From Amorphophallus konjac (lineage: Eukaryota; Streptophyta; Magnoliopsida; Alismatales; Araceae): a stretch of 64,000 nucleotides of DNA. Within the stretch, counting starts at the first letter, position 1; each line of letters opens with the position of its first letter. The position numbers were made by a program, and so were the translations under genes. Under the pieces are notes generated by a model. That model was not told where the DNA came from, searched no databases, and was given only the letters and a program-made list of their open reading frames with translations. This document shows, one piece after another, positions 12,307-24,808 of the stretch. The stretch spans positions 97,335 to 161,334 of the forward strand of contig JAHNEJ010001445.1 of NCBI GenBank assembly GCA_022559845.1, read 5' to 3'.

Positions 12307-13020
12307 GTTCCCAAACATCTTATAAATTTTTTATTTTTATTTAATTAAAAATAGAAATATCTTATTTTATTTTATTTAAAAAAATAAAACTATCTTTCCA
12401 ATTAAATTAATATCTAAAACTCTAATTAATTTAATGACATTATAATTTTTACATTCTTATATATATTCTATTATTTTTTATTTAATTTATCGGGCCATAT
12501 CAGGTCGTGCCGAAGTCGGACTTATGAAGAAGTCGGGTCGTCTTGCCTCGACTGGACATAGCTCAGACTCAAGCCCAAGTCCAGGCCGGATCATAAAATT
12601 GATGAGTCGGGCTAAGATCGGACAAACCTAAACCCAACTCTAGTTTGATCCATTGACAATTCTAATTTTGACTGAGGACCAAATTAATAAAACTGTAGCA
12701 GAGAACTAGTTTATCAGATTTGGTTTAGTTTTTAAAAAATACATTATTAGGAAAATATCTTTTCTTACATATTAGCTATCTTAGTTTATTATAAAATAAA
12801 TTAGATTGCTAATAAATAAGTATGCATTTCATCGAAAATAGATTGAGTGTAGTTTAAATGTTTAATTTCTTCAGGTCCCTAGTTACTTAGTCTCAAAAAT
12901 ACTGTTAAATATTCATAACGCAGAAAGACGATACACCTGTTATTAGAGAAAATGACAAGAGAAAAAGACTAATAAACGAGTATAGAAGAAATTACGTCTA
13001 AATAGAAAAACGACAAAACT
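12307..13020. other. right end of T1 and AT-rich intergenic DNA
   Basis: The first ~16 bases (GTTCCCAAACATC and flank) finish T1 and hold the right target duplication of E1. Beyond lies AT-rich sequence with short poly-T/poly-A runs and one GC-richer patch (12490-12640). No gene or element border was recognised. Confidence 0.5.
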
Positions 13021-13890
13021 TGATAAATCCTTGCCTGTAATTGCAAAACGACTGACAGAATGACAATATAACTAAAGTAGATAGAAAATTTATATAACTA
13101 AAGTAAAATTTGTTCCTACTACTTCAGAAATATAATTAAAATAGATGAAAAAATTATAACTATAATAGATGATGTGCCTGCTATTTCATAAATATAACTA
13201 AAGTAAGCAAAAAGTTATTATTATTAAAGTAGACGATGTTCTTGCTATTTTAGAAACATAAATAAAGTAGGTAACAAGTTTTATAACTAAAGTAGACCAT
13301 GTTAATGTTACTTCATAAATATAACTAAAATTGGTGGAAAATTTTTAGGATTTTTTACATAAATACCCCTCTAAATATCGGTTATGCCAAATATACCCCT
13401 CGTTTGAGTATATTATCGAAAATATCCTCTATTTAATCTTAAATGTTGCAACTATATCTCTACCGTAACCTTCGTTGATTTAACTCAAGTTAAACATGAG
13501 TTAAGTAATAAAATTATTTAAATTTTTTACATAAATATCCCTCTAAATATCTATTATGTCAAATATATCTCTCATTTCACTGCAATTAATGACGATAGAT
13601 AGAATATTCCACGGAATATTCATCTCCCGTTGACGTCAGTAAACTACAGGGACATAGTTGTAACATTTAAGATTAAATACATGATATTTTTGATAATATA
13701 CTTAAATGAGAGATATATTTGACATAATCGATATTTAGAGAGGTATTTATGTAAAAAACTCAAATTTTTATGATGATATTCCTACTACTTCATAAACATA
13801 ATTGAAGTAGATGGAAAATTTTTATAATAGAAATAGGCGATGTTCTTAATACTTCATAAACATAATTGGAGTAGGCGAAAGCGTTTGACA
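13020..13890. repeat. diverged AT-rich tandem array
   Basis: Units of about 60-65 bases repeat with drift; each contains a variant of ATAACTAAAGTAGATGG, a TTTATAA stretch, and then ATGTTCCTACTACTTCATAAA. The array is interrupted by the MITE at 13348-13761 and resumes after it. Confidence 0.65.
13348..13761. mobile_element. Mutator-type MITE
   Basis: A 414-base element with long terminal inverted repeats: the left end reads GGATTTTTTACATAAATACC and the right end, reversed, GAGTTTTTTACATAAATACC. Similarity continues inward for about 120 bases on each side. It is bordered by an exact 9-bp duplication AAATTTTTA at 13339-13347 and 13762-13770. A 9-bp target duplication with long inverted repeats is diagnostic of the Mutator superfamily. 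It has no coding capacity. Confidence 0.85.
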
Positions 13891-15069
13891 ACTAAGATAG
13901 ATGATGTTGTGCCCATCTTAGAACGTAACAAACTCCAGTCAATTTTGAAGCAATTATTGCTTCACTATTTAAGTACAGAAAATCACATAACTTGTTTGCA
14001 AAGAAGTAGACTATTATGTTTCTATCTGAGCTAAAAGATAAACTTGTCTCTTTCTATCTATATTGATCTAATCAAGACGTGCGTACTCACATGATTATAA
14101 AATAATATGTTTAATATTGAAATATCATTTATTAACAATACTCTATCTTTTCCACCCATGAGTAAGCACGCGGAATGCTCTAAAGCCACAATCCATACAC
14201 GCATAAGATAGATGATTTCCTTATCGCCTACACGTCTTATAAGGGCATATGTCTTATGTGAAAAATATATTTGAATATGTGACCAAACTCTACATCCGCA
14301 TACTTTAGCATCAAAGCATATGCAGGTCTTCTACATTTATTGTCCTATATCTTTTGAGATACTTTTGCATTATTTAGACCCATAATAATATATTCTTTTT
14401 CTAATCTATTTGTATGTCGTCTCTTCGTACGAAATATATATATAAACTATTCATGAAACACGTATTACTTTTCACATATTTTATTCACATGTCATTCATA
14501 TTTTAAATTTCTCCCCACTTTATCTCATGTCACATTTAAAACTTTATATAATAGTAGTATTTCTAGTATACCTATAGGCTATACGCACTTGGGAAGACAG
14601 AGACATACGAGCACACAAGAGGAAAAGATATAGACATATATATCTTTGTAACAGAAGATTTGCTTTACCTACTACTTGGACAAAGACCGAAGTATCTAAG
14701 TTACTAGTTGGATAAAGACCCAACAATGTATGCGGAAAAGCTCAAGGTCCAAGAGTCCGTCAAATCTGTGTAGTGTTGCGAGCTGGGAATTTGACCATTG
14801 AAGTCTTGTGTATCTAACGGATACAAAACCCCCAATCTATAATTACCAAGAGATCGCAGCAAGTCAAGGATATATGAAGGAACTAAAGTTAAAAGCGTTG
14901 AACACTCTCTGCAATCAAAGTGATCCCAGAGCTCTACTTCTTGTGCATAAACGCTAAGGAAGGACTTCACTGTTATGAAAGCTTCATCCACGAAATCCTT
15001 AGTCCAGGAAGTATTCAAGAGGAGGACTTGTTCTTCAACGACATTGCTAGTTTGCATCCTCTGTTTGTC
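13891..15069. other. no recognised gene; may include the left part of the copia LTR
   Basis: AT-rich to 14540, then more balanced. From about 14700 the sequence reads like the U3 of a copia LTR, but I found no defensible left border. The 117-codon minus-strand frame at 14704-15057 has no similarity I recognise. Confidence 0.4.
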
Positions 15070-15556
15070 TGTTAGTGTATTTATGTCTTATTGTCATTCA
15101 TAGTCCACCATTTGCTCATTTGGGAGCATAAGAGTGGAACTTTGATACTGTCTCATTGGCAATTTTAGTTAGAGCATTTGTTGCTCTAGGAATACCTGCA
15201 CTCCGTGTGCAAGGTTGGTCTGCAGACATTGTGAAGATCAATTGGGTTACTGGTTTCTGAAAAACCAGTGGGAAGGTTTGCTGAGACCTGTAAAGATCAG
15301 CTAGAGAGTTGGCCATGAAGAAACAACCAGTGTAACCTTGGTAGATGTTAGTGGAACCCTAGGCGTGTTGCAGGGGACAGGATATAGGGAAGCCTAGGAG
15401 GGTTGATCGAAACAGTATAAAAACTCGGTGTTTTTGTGGTTCGCTTGATTCCTCGTATTTATCTTCCATTGGTTTACGAGATTAATTTTAATACGCGATT
15501 ATTTTGCAAAGACACACCTATTCACCCCCCTTTAGGGTGTGCCTGGCTACTGATAA
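15070..15556 (+). repeat. copia element D, 5' LTR (left border uncertain)
   Basis: A TATAAAAA box at 15416-15423 is followed by a leader and by the CACCCCCCTTTAGGGTGTG signature seen at the ends of many plant copia LTRs, just before the PBS. The start at TGTTAG (15070) is only a candidate; the LTR may begin further left. Confidence 0.45.
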
Positions 15557-15557
15557 G

Positions 15558-15570
15558 TGGTATCAAAGAG
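15558..15570 (+). other. primer binding site of copia element D
   Basis: TGGTATCAAAGAG is one base off the initiator-Met PBS core and stands directly before the gag region, fixing the plus orientation. Confidence 0.75.
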
Positions 15571-15627
15571 TAGATCTCCTTGTGTTACAGGTTTAACCAC
15601 CTAGGAGCAAGATCCTGAAAGTAGCCG

Positions 15628-16969
15628 ATGGCAAGTGCAAATAACAGTGGTCTGTAGGAAGGATACTCTACCAACTGGCATCCACTATTCAACAGACATA
15701 ATTACCCGTATTGGAAGATCAGGATGACAAACTATGTTAAGGGGGTAGACTACAAGCTATGGCAGGTGATAGAGGAAGGTGATCGTATAATTACAAGACC
15801 CAAAACAGAATGGGCACAACGAGAGTTTGATATGGTTTCACTAAACACCCAAGCTCTAAACATGATGTTTTGTGCGTTGAGCCCAGAAGAATTTGACAGA
15901 GTCTGTACGTGTGCCAGTGCCAAAGAGAATGGCAGAAATCAGAAGTAACTCATGAAGGAACATCTCAAGTAAAAGAGACAAAGATAAATCTATTAGTAAC
16001 CAAGTATGAGATGTTTAAAATGAAAAGAGGCGAAACCATCAAAGAGATGGAAGCGAAGTTTATGGTAATAGTGAACAATCTTAAGGATCTCGGCAAGACT
16101 TATGAAGATAAGGATCTCATCAGAAAAATCTTAAGGTCATTGCCAGCAGAATGGACTCCAAAAGTAACAGCCATTGAGGAAGCCCAAGTCCTCAACCTCG
16201 CACAATTGTTCGAAAATCTTGCAACACATGAACTGAAGCTACTCAGTCACAAAGAAGACTCCAAGAAGAAGATGTTGGGTTTTAAGGCAAAGGAAGAGAA
16301 GACCCCGATTCTTAAGGCCAAAGTGTAAAGTTCATATGACGATTTAGAATCCACTTCCAATGATGGAGATGAAGAACTGGCCATGTTGTCTTAGCGTATT
16401 CAGAGGATATTTAAGGACAAAAGAAGAGGGTCCTAGTTAAAAAGAAATGGTCCCAGAAAGCTTGCTACGGGCTTGGACACGCTAAAGCTCGGTGCCGGGT
16501 GGATGTCACGAAAGAAAAGAAAACAAAGGAAGCCACCAAGAAATTAGCCAAGCATTTTAACATAACAAATAAGAAACCAAAAGTCAAGGTCATGGCTGCT
16601 GCATGGAGTGAACAAAGATGAGTCAAAAAAATCAGGAAGCTCCAGTTCATAAACAAAAGAGCAATAAGAAATAGGTCTCATGGCTGACCGTGATGACCAT
16701 GAGGAAAATTCTAACTACTTCTCTTCTTTGCATGATGCATTTAGTGATGATGAAGGACTTCCCTATGATGAGCTATTGCCCGTCTTTAAGCTGTTTACAA
16801 ACTATAAGGCTAAATGTAAGCTCCTAAAGTCTCTACAAGAAGTTCCAAAAAATGGATTTATAAAAAAATCATTTTAGAAAATCAGATTTCAAAACTTACT
16901 TCAGAAAATGATCTTCTTGCTATGGACTTGGAAAGCTTGCTGCCTCGCAAAAGTCACTAGACTCAGAGA
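15628..16969 (+). pseudogene. copia gag (UBN2-type), decayed
   Basis: The reading frame begins with ATG 15628 and gives NWHPLFNRHNYPYWKIRM, then KGVDYKLWQVIEEG and LNMMFCALSPEEFDRVCTCASAKE, the UBN2 gag fold of Ty1/copia elements. It has a stop at 15655-15657 and a frameshift near 15935, after which VTHEGTSQVKETKINLL, RGETIKEMEAKF and IRKILRSLPAEW continue the gag. A zinc-knuckle remnant CYGLGHAKARC (first Cys lost) lies near 16470, again in another frame, and a SDDEGLPYDELL segment follows. The element T2 cuts the frame at about 16970. Gag would package the element RNA; this copy cannot make it. Confidence 0.85.
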
Positions 16970-18530
16970 GTGTTTGGTTGCAGTTTTTCACCTCTTTTTT
17001 CTCTCAAAATAAAAATTAGGAATATACACCTACTGAACCATGTTTGGTAAAACCTCCCCAATTTTTTAGGATGAAATTCCATCTCGTTGTAACTTCCCCA
17101 AAATAAAAACAAGTCTTTCCATGTTTTTTGAAGAGAGCAGCGACCTCTCTCTCTCTCTCTCTCGATCCCCTTCTCCCGACGATCCCTCTCTCTCTCTCTC
17201 TCTCCCGGCCCCTTTCTCCTTCCTCCCTCCTCTCCCCTCCAGCGCTCCCTCTCCCTCTCTTGATCCCCTTCTCCTGGTGCTCCATCTCTCTCTCTCCTGA
17301 CCACTCCTTCCTCCATCCTCTCCCCACTGGTGCTCCCTCTCTCCCTCCCGATCGGCGACTTCAAGGCGATGATGGACTCCTCTCTAGGGTACCGGGATGC
17401 CCTTTTTCCCACCAACCCTGATAGCCGACCCTCCATCCTCCCTCCTCTCCCCCCTTACTCCTATCTCCCTCACCGCTACCATTCACCCTAATTGCCACCC
17501 CACGACTGGTACCCGCCGTCGACCATCTCGGCCCCGCTAGCCACAGTAGCCTCAATCCACCTCCCACCGGAGATCGTCGTCACTGTTACTTTTCTTCGCA
17601 TCTCTCCTACCGTAGCCGTAAGGAGGAGCAGTCGTTGACTCCGCCTCTCCTTCCCCCCTTCTCCTCAAGAGTAGAACCCTGGGGAAGACGTTGTTGCCAA
17701 ATCGCTCTGCCGCCTTGCCATTGTTGTCAGTAGGTTACACCGCACCAACCCCATATCAATGCCACCAGCCTACCCTCCACCGCTAGATGACCTGTCGGCC
17801 ATTTCTTGCTCTTGCTACCACCTGCCACTACTAGGAGACCCGTCGGCCGCCTCCTACACCTGTAGACACTACCTCGAACTAGCCAGCCCCACCTCCGAAA
17901 GGACGCCATCGACCCTCGCCAGTGGCCCACCACTGTTGTCCCCACGAGCACCACTAATGAAGTCCATCCCGCCAGCACTAGCCGACCGACGTCGGTCCAG
18001 CCTTAACCTCCGCCCAATAGCGGATTGCTGACTGCCCTGTGCCACCCTATCACCGCCAACAGTCGCCTCCACCTCACCCATTCCCTGTCTCCCTGTCTGC
18101 AACCTCTCTTTCTCTCTCTCTCCCTCTCTATGTTCCATATCTCTCTCTTTCTTCTTCTCTCTCCTTGTTCTCTCTCTCTCTTCTGCTATTCAAACAAAGT
18201 CAAGAAACGAAAACAAAAAAAGAAATGGTAAAAATATAAAAGATCTTGTACTCGATGTCGTTACCAATAGGATGACTCGGGATCTGCCTCCCTTGTTGGC
18301 CTCCATCATGGTTAGGGTGTTCCCATCTTCCAAGGCCATTAACTTTCACGGTGTTCATAACTTTCAATTTGTTCTACCAAATAGATTCACACAAAATTTA
18401 AAAAATATGACATTTTTGTCAAACAAATAGTTATCTATTTTCATCAATTTCAAAAAATAAGTTAAAAATCAACATAACATATTTTTTAGGTAGAAGGAGC
18501 TTTTTTAAAAAAAGTGCTCCCACCCTATTA
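16970..18530. mobile_element. T2, DNA-transposon-like element with CT-rich interior
   Basis: It starts near GAGTGTTTGGTTGCAG and ends near AGTGCTCCCACCC, splitting the copia gag. The flanks resume copia coding on both sides, so this is an insertion. Outer sequences resemble T1. The interior has CT dinucleotide runs (17140-17210) and CTCCCTC-type low-complexity DNA that produce false serine/proline-rich frames. No transposase was seen. Borders are accurate to about 10 bases because I could not settle the target duplication. Confidence 0.5.
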
Positions 18531-18544
18531 TTGATTTCAGTCTC

Positions 18545-18825
18545 AAGGAAATTTATTAATAAGCAAGGTCTAGGGTATACACCTGAGATGAGTCAAAAGA
18601 TAAGACATAAGCATGCATCGAATTTTTAAAACCCACTGCATGCATACATTGTGGAAAACATAGACATGCATCTCATGCATGCATACATAATAAGCCACAT
18701 ATTGCATTTGTTATACCTATACAGAGACATGCACCTTAGCCTAGAAACTGCAACAAGGCGGTATGTGCCCAAGTATGTATGATCGAATGAACATTATAGT
18801 CTTGAGGTCACATCCTAACCCTAAA
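18545..18825 (+). pseudogene. copia gag/nucleocapsid fragment
   Basis: The frame gives LGYTPEMSQKIRHKHAS and, with a small shift, CIHCGKHRHASHAC, a CCHC zinc knuckle (CX2CX4HX4C), as in copia nucleocapsid. It continues the gag interrupted by T2 and is itself cut by the solo LTR E2. The last five bases, CTAAA, are the left target duplication of E2. Confidence 0.65.
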
Positions 18826-21455
18826 TATAACGACCCGAGAATCCGATTACCGGGAAGGCCCGATAACCCGAGACTCGCACCGCCACCCACGAGTCCGAAG
18901 ACTCGGAAGGGTTAAAAGGATGGTGTGGATACTACACAAGTATCACAAATAATTACAGAAATTAAACAGTTATATAATTAAGCAGGAAATAAATTGACAT
19001 CTTACATGATACATGGTCCACAAGATAACAAAATAACAACAGTAGTAGTCCACAACTAGTACAGAGACAAGAAAGACAAGTACAGCTACACGGGACATAC
19101 CCCGGCTCTGACCTCTGGCACTAACGCTGGGCACCTGAACAACGCTGAGCCTCAGACGCGCTCCCCTGAAGCCGCGCCTCGCCTGAAACACGGTGAAAAC
19201 ACGCAGGGAATGAGTCTCAGAACAAGACTCAGTAGGGATCACTCGAACCCTACCTCGCAAACGGAGAAACTGCTACTCTAGCAGTAAGCGAGTACCTCGG
19301 AAAGGGAAGTCATGCCATCTACAAAACACCGGTCTCACGGCACGAAGGCCGACACATGTGCCACGGTGAAACGACCGAAACACCACGGCCAACACGACAA
19401 AACCCGAAGGTCGAAGTCGCAACGACTGACAGTCTGTCACTCCCGACTCGACAGGAGTACCTCCCACTAGAAGCAAGGCCGAATGCATCCACTGACGTCC
19501 TAGTCCGCACCTCAGGTGTCTCCCTCCGGCCCAGCGGGAACTGAGACATCGTATAAGTAACCACAATAAGTGACTAGTTGGGGTCACGCCTATCAGCGTG
19601 GGTCAAACCGCCCCCAACCACGTGTGCACACACAGACCGCACGTCCCTGGTCTGGCCCTCTGACCAGTTTTCCCCCTCAGCCGGACTCTGGCTGCAAGAC
19701 GTGGGGCCCGACGGAAACCAGTCTAAAACCGTCTCTAAGGGTAAGCCCGTACACCTACTCCCAGGTGAGACCAGCACACGCATACTGGTAGGCTACGACT
19801 AGTGGAGGGTCACTACGGAGTAGACTCTCAAGTCAACGGAAAATAACGTCCGCATCCGACAACATACGAGGACCGTCCCACGTGCCCGCACCGTCGCACG
19901 GTGACCACGGTCGGAAAAGAAACGGGGCTGCAAACCACCCGGGGCAGCCCTGAGCCTGGCGGTCTACCCTAGACACGCCACAGGCTCTGACGATCTAAGG
20001 CTGGACCGTCACAGCCATCTGACGGCCCAACACAGGGGCGTCAGACCCTCAGTGCAAAACGGTGTGTGACGCGCCTACCCTGGTGCATCACAGTCTGTGA
20101 CGCACCCGCCCTGGTGCGTCACAAGCCAAGAAGGAACCTACTGTAACGCGCCTACCCCGGTGCATTACAGGGCCTGACGCACCCAGCCTGGTGCGTCACA
20201 AGGCGAGTAGAAAACGGCTGTGACGCACACCTCACGGGGCGTCACATGCTGTAATGGACCACCCTTGGTGCATCACAGGGTGGGAATGCGTCCGCTCTAA
20301 CGCACCCACACAGGGGCGTCACAAGGCTGTGACGCGCCAGTCCTGGTGCGTCACAGGCCTTGACCCCCAACGGTCAAAACCAACGGTAAAGTCAACGGTC
20401 GACTCGTCCCTGACGGTCCAACCCAGGCGCGTCACATCGTCTGTGACGGTCTATCGTGGGACCGTCACAGCCCACAGACCCCAATTGGCTAAAAACAAGG
20501 CTGTGACGCACCCACCTGGGCGCGTCACATGGTGTGACGGTCACTAGAAGGACCGTCACACCGGTCCGACGGTGAAACAACGGGAAATACCCCCAAAAAC
20601 ACAACCACGCCCCCATGCCTCCATAGGAGAGGGGGAAAACAAAAGGAAAGACCCCTGGGGACCCCTAGCATGCTTCTAGGCCATCAAAATACCGAATCGC
20701 GGCTCAAATCCATAGATCGGGCGAACTCTCCCCAAAACATGATTTTGCCCTAACCCGCTCAAAAGCACCCCTTCTCAGCTCCCATTCGGCCTACAAATCG
20801 CGGGGGATGACGGGATGAGCATAGGGATTCGTCCCCCTACCTCAATGGAGCGAAAGCTCCACCGAATCGAGCTCAAACTACGAAGAACTCTTTTAGAAAC
20901 CCCGCTCCTTCACGCTTCCCACGAGCACCGCACGCCCACAAGATCGCCTCGCCGTCGCCCACGTCGCCGCGCCGTCGCCCCGCAGCCGTCTGTAGCCGGA
21001 GAGAGGCCCGCCGCGTCGAAATGGGAGAGAGAGAGGAAGAGGGGGCGGTCATGGTGGGAGGAAGAAGAAGAGGAAGAAGAAGAAGGGTGGGGGAGAGAGA
21101 AAAGAGGGGTATTTATAGGAAATCCAAAAATTTTGGAAAATACCAAAAAATTAAAAATTACATTTCCGCGATCCTCGGAACGCACCGATCACAACGGTAC
21201 CACTCTCGCCTAGGTGAACGAACCGGTTCACCCGCAACGAGGTTCCGAAGGAATTGCCGAAACACACACCGGGAATCGGAAAACACACGAGGAAAAGTCG
21301 CGGACGCGCTCCGGGCCTCCGAAATAACTCCGGATCGCGCCGACCCGAACATAAAAGATGTCCAAAACAAAATTTCAGACACCACGGAGCCGGACACTCC
21401 GAGAAATCAGATCTGAGACCTACGAAGAAGGATCCGAAAGGTTCAGGATATTACA
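18826..21455 (-). mobile_element. E2, solo LTR related to E1
   Basis: A single LTR of 2630 bases, starting TATAACGACCCGAG (the usual TG end mutated to TA) and ending TATTACA. It is flanked by an exact 5-bp duplication CTAAA at 18821-18825 and 21456-21460. Ends and several internal blocks match the E1 LTR, but the central repeat array differs. A solo LTR with a target duplication is the product of LTR-LTR recombination. Confidence 0.88.
19985..20575. repeat. hairpin array in E2
   Basis: Ten or more units of the type TGTGACGCACC, 3-5 bases, GGTGCGTCACA (or a GACGGTCC / GGACCGTCAC variant) run through about 590 bases. The individual palindromes are near-perfect while the sequence between units is not conserved. 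The motif is unrelated to that of E1 although it occupies the same part of the LTR. Confidence 0.8.
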
Positions 21456-21601
21456 CTAAATCTAGAAGGTATGCTAATTTTGTGCATCTGTATGCTAAGG
21501 ACATTAAGAAACCCAAATAGATTAAAGCCATTTTAGTTCCTAAATCTCTCATTTGATTTTTTTGTAGGAGTGTCCGAGCACCAGAAGCTCTATATGGTAT
21601 C
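21456..21601 (+). pseudogene. copia fragment between gag and protease
   Basis: Sequence after E2 reads IKAILVPKSLI, a stop, FFCRSVRAPEALYM, which fits the VPK and EALY-type segment just before the protease of copia elements. It is cut by E3 at 21602. The rest of copia pol should lie beyond the right edge, outside all nested insertions. Confidence 0.6.
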
Positions 21602-24600
21602 TGTGATGACCCAAGATCCGGATACCGGGAGGAGCCCGATACCATTCAAATCCAGGCCTGCCGCCCACGAGCCGGTAGGGCTCGGAAGGGTTAAAAGGAG
21701 TGTGGAGGTACAAAGAAATAGAAAATAAGGCAGGATAATTCAACAATTAACAGAAATAAATAAACAACTACTACAACAGTAGAGTCCAGTCCAACAGAAA
21801 GTACAGTCTAAAGCAGTAAAATGTACCACATGCCAAGTGAACACTCGGCCCGACAAACTGGCAACTAAGAACCTCTGAACAGCATCCTTGAACCTCGAGG
21901 AAGAACCGCCGCACCTGAAAGCAGGGGTGAGCCTCCTGCACTGGCTCAATAGGGATCCCGCAGAACCCCAACCGAGAACAACGGCGGTAGCGGAAAGGAA
22001 AGACAGCTACAACTACAGCAGGAACAGCGAACCGGTGGCCGGTCAAAACTCGACACTACAACTACTCCTACTGTATAGGTCAAGCAGAAAGAGAAATCCC
22101 GATCTCACAATCGAGAACCGAACCATTCTAACACCAGGCCTACCGAGGAAACACTCACGGGAACTTCGCCGTGAAGGCCTGTCCTCCTAGACAAGGCCAA
22201 CCTGGACCACGCTGTCCAAGGTAGGGTCACGACCACGCTGTCGTGAACACGACTCTAACAAGATGCAACCTCGGTGAAGCCATTGGCACCCATGCCACTA
22301 ACTCGGAAACACCGGACGGTCCAGAAAACCACGTCTCGTAGATGGGAACCGAAACTCGGAAACAGGAGAGTCACGTCTCACGTGACAGGAGTACCTGCCC
22401 ACCAGAAGCAAGGCCGGATGCGTCTACTGACGGCTTAGACCGCGCCTCAGGTGCCCCCCTCGACCCCCTGGTAGAACGGGGACACCGTACTAGTAACTAC
22501 AGAACAAGTGACTAGCTGGGGTCACGCTCGTCAGCGCGGGTCCAACCGCCCCCAACCACGTGTGCACACACAGACCGTGCGTCTCTGGTCTGGCCCTCTG
22601 ACTGGTTTTTCCCTCAGCCAGACTCTGGCTGGTAGATGTGGGGCCTGACGAAAACCAGTCTAAAACCATCTCTCTGGGGTAGCCTCGACACTACTCCCTT
22701 GTGGGACCACTCGCGTGTCGGAAGGCTACGACTAGTGGGGAGTCACTGGTGTGACCACTCTCCAAGGAGAAACTCCGAGAAACATGCACGCACCCTGCGC
22801 GAAAGTCACGAAGGACCAAGTGGCACCGAGCCACTGGACTTTGGACAGTCCTCTAGACTCACTAAACCCAACGGTCCTTGAGTCACAAGACTCGGGGTCA
22901 AGACCGTCGTACACAACGGCACATCGCCGTTAATCTAGCCTAATCCCTAGGTCTAAACCACGCTAGCACGAATATCGAGATAGCTTAGGAGCCGTCGAGA
23001 CCGTTTTCTCGAAAAGGGAACTAAGGGATCTCTAGCCCCAGGCTGGGTAATTGGAGTCACAGTCCATAGGCCACACACATGGCACACGTGGAAAGCACAG
23101 AAGCATGATTCCCAAGGCAGCTCACAAGCCGCCACGCCGATTCCCCATCCCAGGGAAAAGCGAGAAACCTCCAGCCCCAGGCTGGATAACTGGACTCGCA
23201 GTCCAAGGCCGCACACTTGGCCACTCAGGAATCGTCTTCCGAAGAGACCTACGACATGCGGGGTAAACCCCACCGCACACGCACCGATACACGGTGACTC
23301 GATCAGGCGTAACACAAAGACCGGAACACACACACCTACGGACACGCTAACTGAGGTAACACGGCACCTCCCGACACCCTAGAAACACGGACACGGAACT
23401 CACAGGGTGTCCGGGACACTCACTAGGCCGAAGGTCGACCACTGGGTCACAACCGGGTTGACTGGAGACCAACACAACGCGAACCCGACGTTGCAAGCAT
23501 GGAAATTGTCTAGCGGTCTAACCTTAAACCGCCACAAGGTATAGCAGTCTAACATTGGACCGCCACATGCTGAAATCACTGGACCATAGCGGACTACACT
23601 TGGTCCGCTAAGCAGGGACTAGCGGCCTATTACTGCACCGCTAACTGCCGTGGCGGTCCACCTATGGGCCGACAAACCCTCGGAACACACGAAGCTCAAG
23701 CGGTCTTAGCGATCTAACCTTGGGCCGCCAAAGACCCTGGCGGTCTATCGCGTGGCCGCCAGCCTTGAACCGACACAGGGAGACCCATAGCGGTCTACCC
23801 TTGGTCCGCTGGAACCCTTAGCAGTCTCTGGAACGACCGCTAAGGCGTCCAGAACCCAAAATGGCAGGAAAACAGCGGGAAACCTATTCCACACCCCAAT
23901 CACCCCCGGGTGATGGGGAAACAAAGGGGAAACCCTTCCCCAAGCCCCTAGGCATTCGATGATGCCCTCAAACCACCGATTAACACATTAAAATGCTAGA
24001 TCGGGCTCACACCCCAAAATCATGGTTTTTCCCCAAAACGGCAATAAACCCAAGCTCGGCTCGCCACGGCCTACCAAATCCGCGGAAAAGGAAATACGCG
24101 AGCTGAGGGTCCATCTCCCTACCTCCACCGAAGATTCGACGCGCCGTGGATGCCGATCCACGAAGAAAACGCCGCGAAACCCTCGTTCTTCCCGAGCTTC
24201 CCACGAACCACGCACGCTGCCACGATCACCACGCCGCCACCGCTGTCGCTGCGCCGTCACCCACCGCCGTCTGCAGCCGGAGGGGAGTACACCGCCGCGT
24301 CCACGGGAGAGGGGGAGGAGAGGGGGCGCCGGTCGTTTACGGGGGGAAGAAAGGAGGAAGAAGAAGAAAAGAAAAAGAATAGAAAAAGAAAAAGAAATGG
24401 GGGTTATATAGAAAATCCAGATTTTTTGAAAAATACAAAAAATAGAAAAATACACCCCCGCGATCCTCGAAACACGCTGATCGCCGTGGTAACGTCTCGG
24501 TGTTGGAGAACGCAACGGTTCACCCTGTACGGGATTCCGAAGGTCCGACAGACGAAAAACACGCGTAAAACCAAAAAGTAACCCGGGACCCACAAAGGCG

Positions 24601-24791
24601 TTCCGAAAATTCCAGAAAAATACCGGCGTGCTCCTCACAACACCACTGACCCAAGAAAACTCACGGGCACACCACCAATGGGTCCAACAATCCGGTAAAA
24701 ATAGTCCGAAGCTCAATTGGACAGAATCCGCAACCCGCGAAAAGCGATCCGAAACCCACGGATCGAGATCCGAAAAACCCGAAGCATTACA
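21602..24791 (-). repeat. 3' LTR of E3
   Basis: It starts TGTGATGACCC at the left and ends GAAGCATTACA at the right. It shares with the E1 LTR the end blocks, the GAAGATTCGACGCGCCGTGG-type block near 24130, and a TATATAA-like site near 24405 on the minus strand. Confidence 0.82.
23500..23850. repeat. hairpin array in E3 LTR
   Basis: Units such as TAGCGGTCTAACC with TTGGGCCGCCA alternate for about 350 bases (GCGGTC ... GGCCGC). The palindromes are less perfect than in E1 and E2. Confidence 0.6.
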
Positions 24792-24808
24792 ACCCTCCCC
24801 CCTTAAAG
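24792..24808 (-). other. polypurine tract of E3
   Basis: On the minus strand AAGGGGGGAGGGT directly precedes the TGTAATG start of the 3' LTR. Confidence 0.8.

Noticed and set aside
17128..17421. Serine/proline-rich open frame
   Set aside because: It is translated CT dinucleotide repeat inside T2.
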